A stretch of 64,000 nt of DNA, from positions 1 to 64,000 of the forward strand of contig CAYUYJ010000001.1 of NCBI GenBank assembly GCA_964449325.1, in the 5' to 3' direction. Under the pieces are notes generated by a model, which saw nothing but the letters and a program-made list of their open reading frames with translations, made no database searches and was not told the DNA's origin. Position numbers and translations under genes: made by a program. Positions within the stretch are counted from its first letter, which is position 1; each line of letters begins with the position of its first letter. This document shows, in pieces, positions 62,757 through 64,000 of this stretch. The stretch is from RGIG3002 sp964449325. Lineage in GTDB: Bacteria; Bacillota; Clostridia; Lachnospirales; Lachnospiraceae.

Positions 62757-63938
62757 TTATTCTTCCATCTCAACCAAATCACATCTATATTTTTCAATCA
62801 ATATTCTTTTCATCTCTGCAGCATCTGCAAACATCATAAATAAAAAGCCAACCGGGTCTCTTTTATTATCAGTAATAATATCTCCCACTTCATGCAACAT
62901 GAATTGATCATATATATACTTTTTGTATGCATCCGGTACAACAATTTTTTTAATTCTTCCACAAGAACTTGCCATAATAGATTTATACGCAAAAAACCCC
63001 TCTTGTCGTATAACACGAGGAAAATCTTTGCAATCTAATCCACATCTTGCCCGCACTTCCCAATAATCCCAATCTATTCCGGTAAGCATATTGGCAGGCA
63101 CTGAGTACATATTTCCAAGAATTCTTCTCATTACCTCAATAATCCACGGAGTACCATCTTTTAATATATATTGTAAATGAAAAATTCCATCCTTAAGATG
63201 TAATATACTTGCTATTTTTTCTATTTGTTCAACCAATATCGGATAAACATTTTGCCACTGTTCTGCAGGATAGGTATCGATTTCTACCCGATATGGATTT
63301 AGAATGGAATATTCATTATTTGTACAACAAGCAACAACTTTTTGATTTACAAGAAATGTACAAAAACCATGTTGCGTTCCTTCAATATATGGTTCTACCA
63401 CGATTCGCTTCGCTCTGGACTTGGAGAATGCTTCTTTCACAGCCACCTCCGCTTCCCCATAATTCTGCACTCTATTAATTCCGTTGCCTGCACTGGCATC
63501 AGTCGGTTTGATTATTAAAGGAAATACCATATTTTGAATACTATCCATTGCTACTTCTGGATTATCATAAGACTCTGTTTTGGGCGTCAATATACCGTAT
63601 TCTTTGGCAAATTTTTTAAATTTATCCTTATTATGCAGGGTTAATGTAGTCTCATAAGAATCATAACCCGGTAAATTTAATTTCTCAGCTACATACGCAG
63701 CCGTATATACACCAAAGTCATTGCAGCAAGGACAAACAGCATCAATTTTTTCTTCCCTTGCAATTGACAGAATTAATTCTTTATCAGAATAATCTGCCTT
63801 AATATACTTGTCTACCCAGCATTTCCCCGGTGAATTCTCTCGATTACCTGTTGCTACGATATAATATCCTAATTTTCGCAAAGCTTTTATTAAGCCTAAG
63901 TCATTATGACTGGTGCATAAAAGTAATACTTTTTTCAT
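62757..63938 (-). CDS. ATP-grasp family ligase (393 aa)
   Basis: The protein has a pre-ATP-grasp domain (LLLCTSHNDLGLIKALRKLGYYIVATG) and an ATP-grasp core: KFKKFAKEYGILTPKT, MVFPLIIKPTDASAGNGINRV (nucleotide-binding Lys), IVVEPYIEGTQHG and PWIIEVMRRILGN in the metal-binding position. Such enzymes join a carboxylate to an amine, thiol or alcohol via an acyl phosphate. The substrate is not evident. AGAGG precedes the ATG. In this operon it could attach an amino acid or similar acid to an amino sugar. Confidence 0.9.
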   Translation of the reverse strand: MKKVLLLCTSHNDLGLIKALRKLGYYIVATGNRENSPGKCWVDKYIKADYSDKELILSIAREEKIDAVCPCCNDFGVYTAAYVAEKLNLPGYDSYETTLTLHNKDKFKKFAKEYGILTPKTESYDNPEVAMDSIQNMVFPLIIKPTDASAGNGINRVQNYGEAEVAVKEAFSKSRAKRIVVEPYIEGTQHGFCTFLVNQKVVACCTNNEYSILNPYRVEIDTYPAEQWQNVYPILVEQIEKIASILHLKDGIFHLQYILKDGTPWIIEVMRRILGNMYSVPANMLTGIDWDYWEVRARCGLDCKDFPRVIRQEGFFAYKSIMASSCGRIKKIVVPDAYKKYIYDQFMLHEVGDIITDNKRDPVGFLFMMFADAAEMKRILIEKYRCDLVEMEE

Positions 63939-63940
63939 TT

Positions 63941-64000
63941 TTACCTCTTTAATTTTGAGATGTATTTATTAGCAATCTTTCTCTTATATCTGCCGAAGAA
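63941..64000 (-). CDS. C-terminal end of an upstream gene, cut by the window edge
   Basis: The minus strand reads 19 open codons (FFGRYKRKIANKYISKLKR) ending at TAA (63941-63943), two bases before the ATP-grasp ATG, whose ribosome site AGAGG overlaps these last codons. The spacing matches the operon. The tail is strongly basic, as in a membrane or nucleotide-sugar enzyme, but the family cannot be told from so little. Confidence 0.4.
   Translation of the reverse strand, partial: FFGRYKRKIANKYISKLKR

Overview
The window looks like a chromosomal segment of a low-to-mid GC Firmicute, most likely a gut Lachnospiraceae-type clostridium. This is inferred from AGGAGG-type ribosome sites, Gram-positive signal peptides followed by Thr/Glu-rich spacers, Big_2/Fn3 surface proteins, a papain-like surface protease and Rpn-type genes. 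No taxonomic marker gene is present, so the assignment is an inference. Almost everything is on the minus strand.

Region 1 (about 200-44674) holds five giant secreted proteins of about 3777, 3923, 2057, 2397 and 1950 residues. Each has a signal peptide and an acidic Thr/Ser/Glu spacer. None has an LPXTG sortase signal. The two largest are colinear paralogues built from repeats of about 300-450 residues that look like parallel beta-helix modules. One of them carries a complete transglutaminase-like triad and the other does not. An intact IS630-family element sits between them, inserted exactly at the stop codon of the upstream gene, with recognisable inverted repeats and a TA duplication. The other three have different N-terminal halves (papain-type protease with lectin-like and Fn3 domains; SH3 plus glucosaminidase plus Big_2; Fn3 plus Big_2 only). 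All three end in the same C-terminal module of about 860 residues. Each of these genes except 38822-44674 has a recognisable terminator, promoter candidate or both, so they are probably separate transcription units.

Region 2 (44843-46188) has one Rpn-type nuclease/transposase gene with an 11-residue tandem-repeat coiled coil, followed by a 39-bp sequence that also occurs at the left edge of the window.

Region 3 (46189-53921) is a tightly packed operon: a YfhO-type protein, a polytopic GT-C-like protein, a GT2 polyprenyl-phosphate glycosyltransferase, a GNAT acetyltransferase, a GtrA-type flippase and two acyltransferase-3 proteins. GT2 + GtrA + YfhO is the composition of a three-component system that glycosylates cell-surface polymers outside the membrane.

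Region 4 has a lone plus-strand, very AT-rich acyltransferase (54052-55053). It meets a second minus-strand operon (55072 to the right edge) of ATP-grasp ligase, Gfo/Idh/MocA dehydrogenase, DAHP synthase, DegT aminotransferase, two acyltransferase-3 proteins, an MBOAT acyltransferase and a DltD/SGNH-like partner. This operon could make and O-acylate an unusual aminosugar-like or shikimate-derived surface building block. Taken together the window reads as a cell-envelope locus: giant surface proteins next to machinery that glycosylates and acylates surface material. A functional link between the two halves is inference only.
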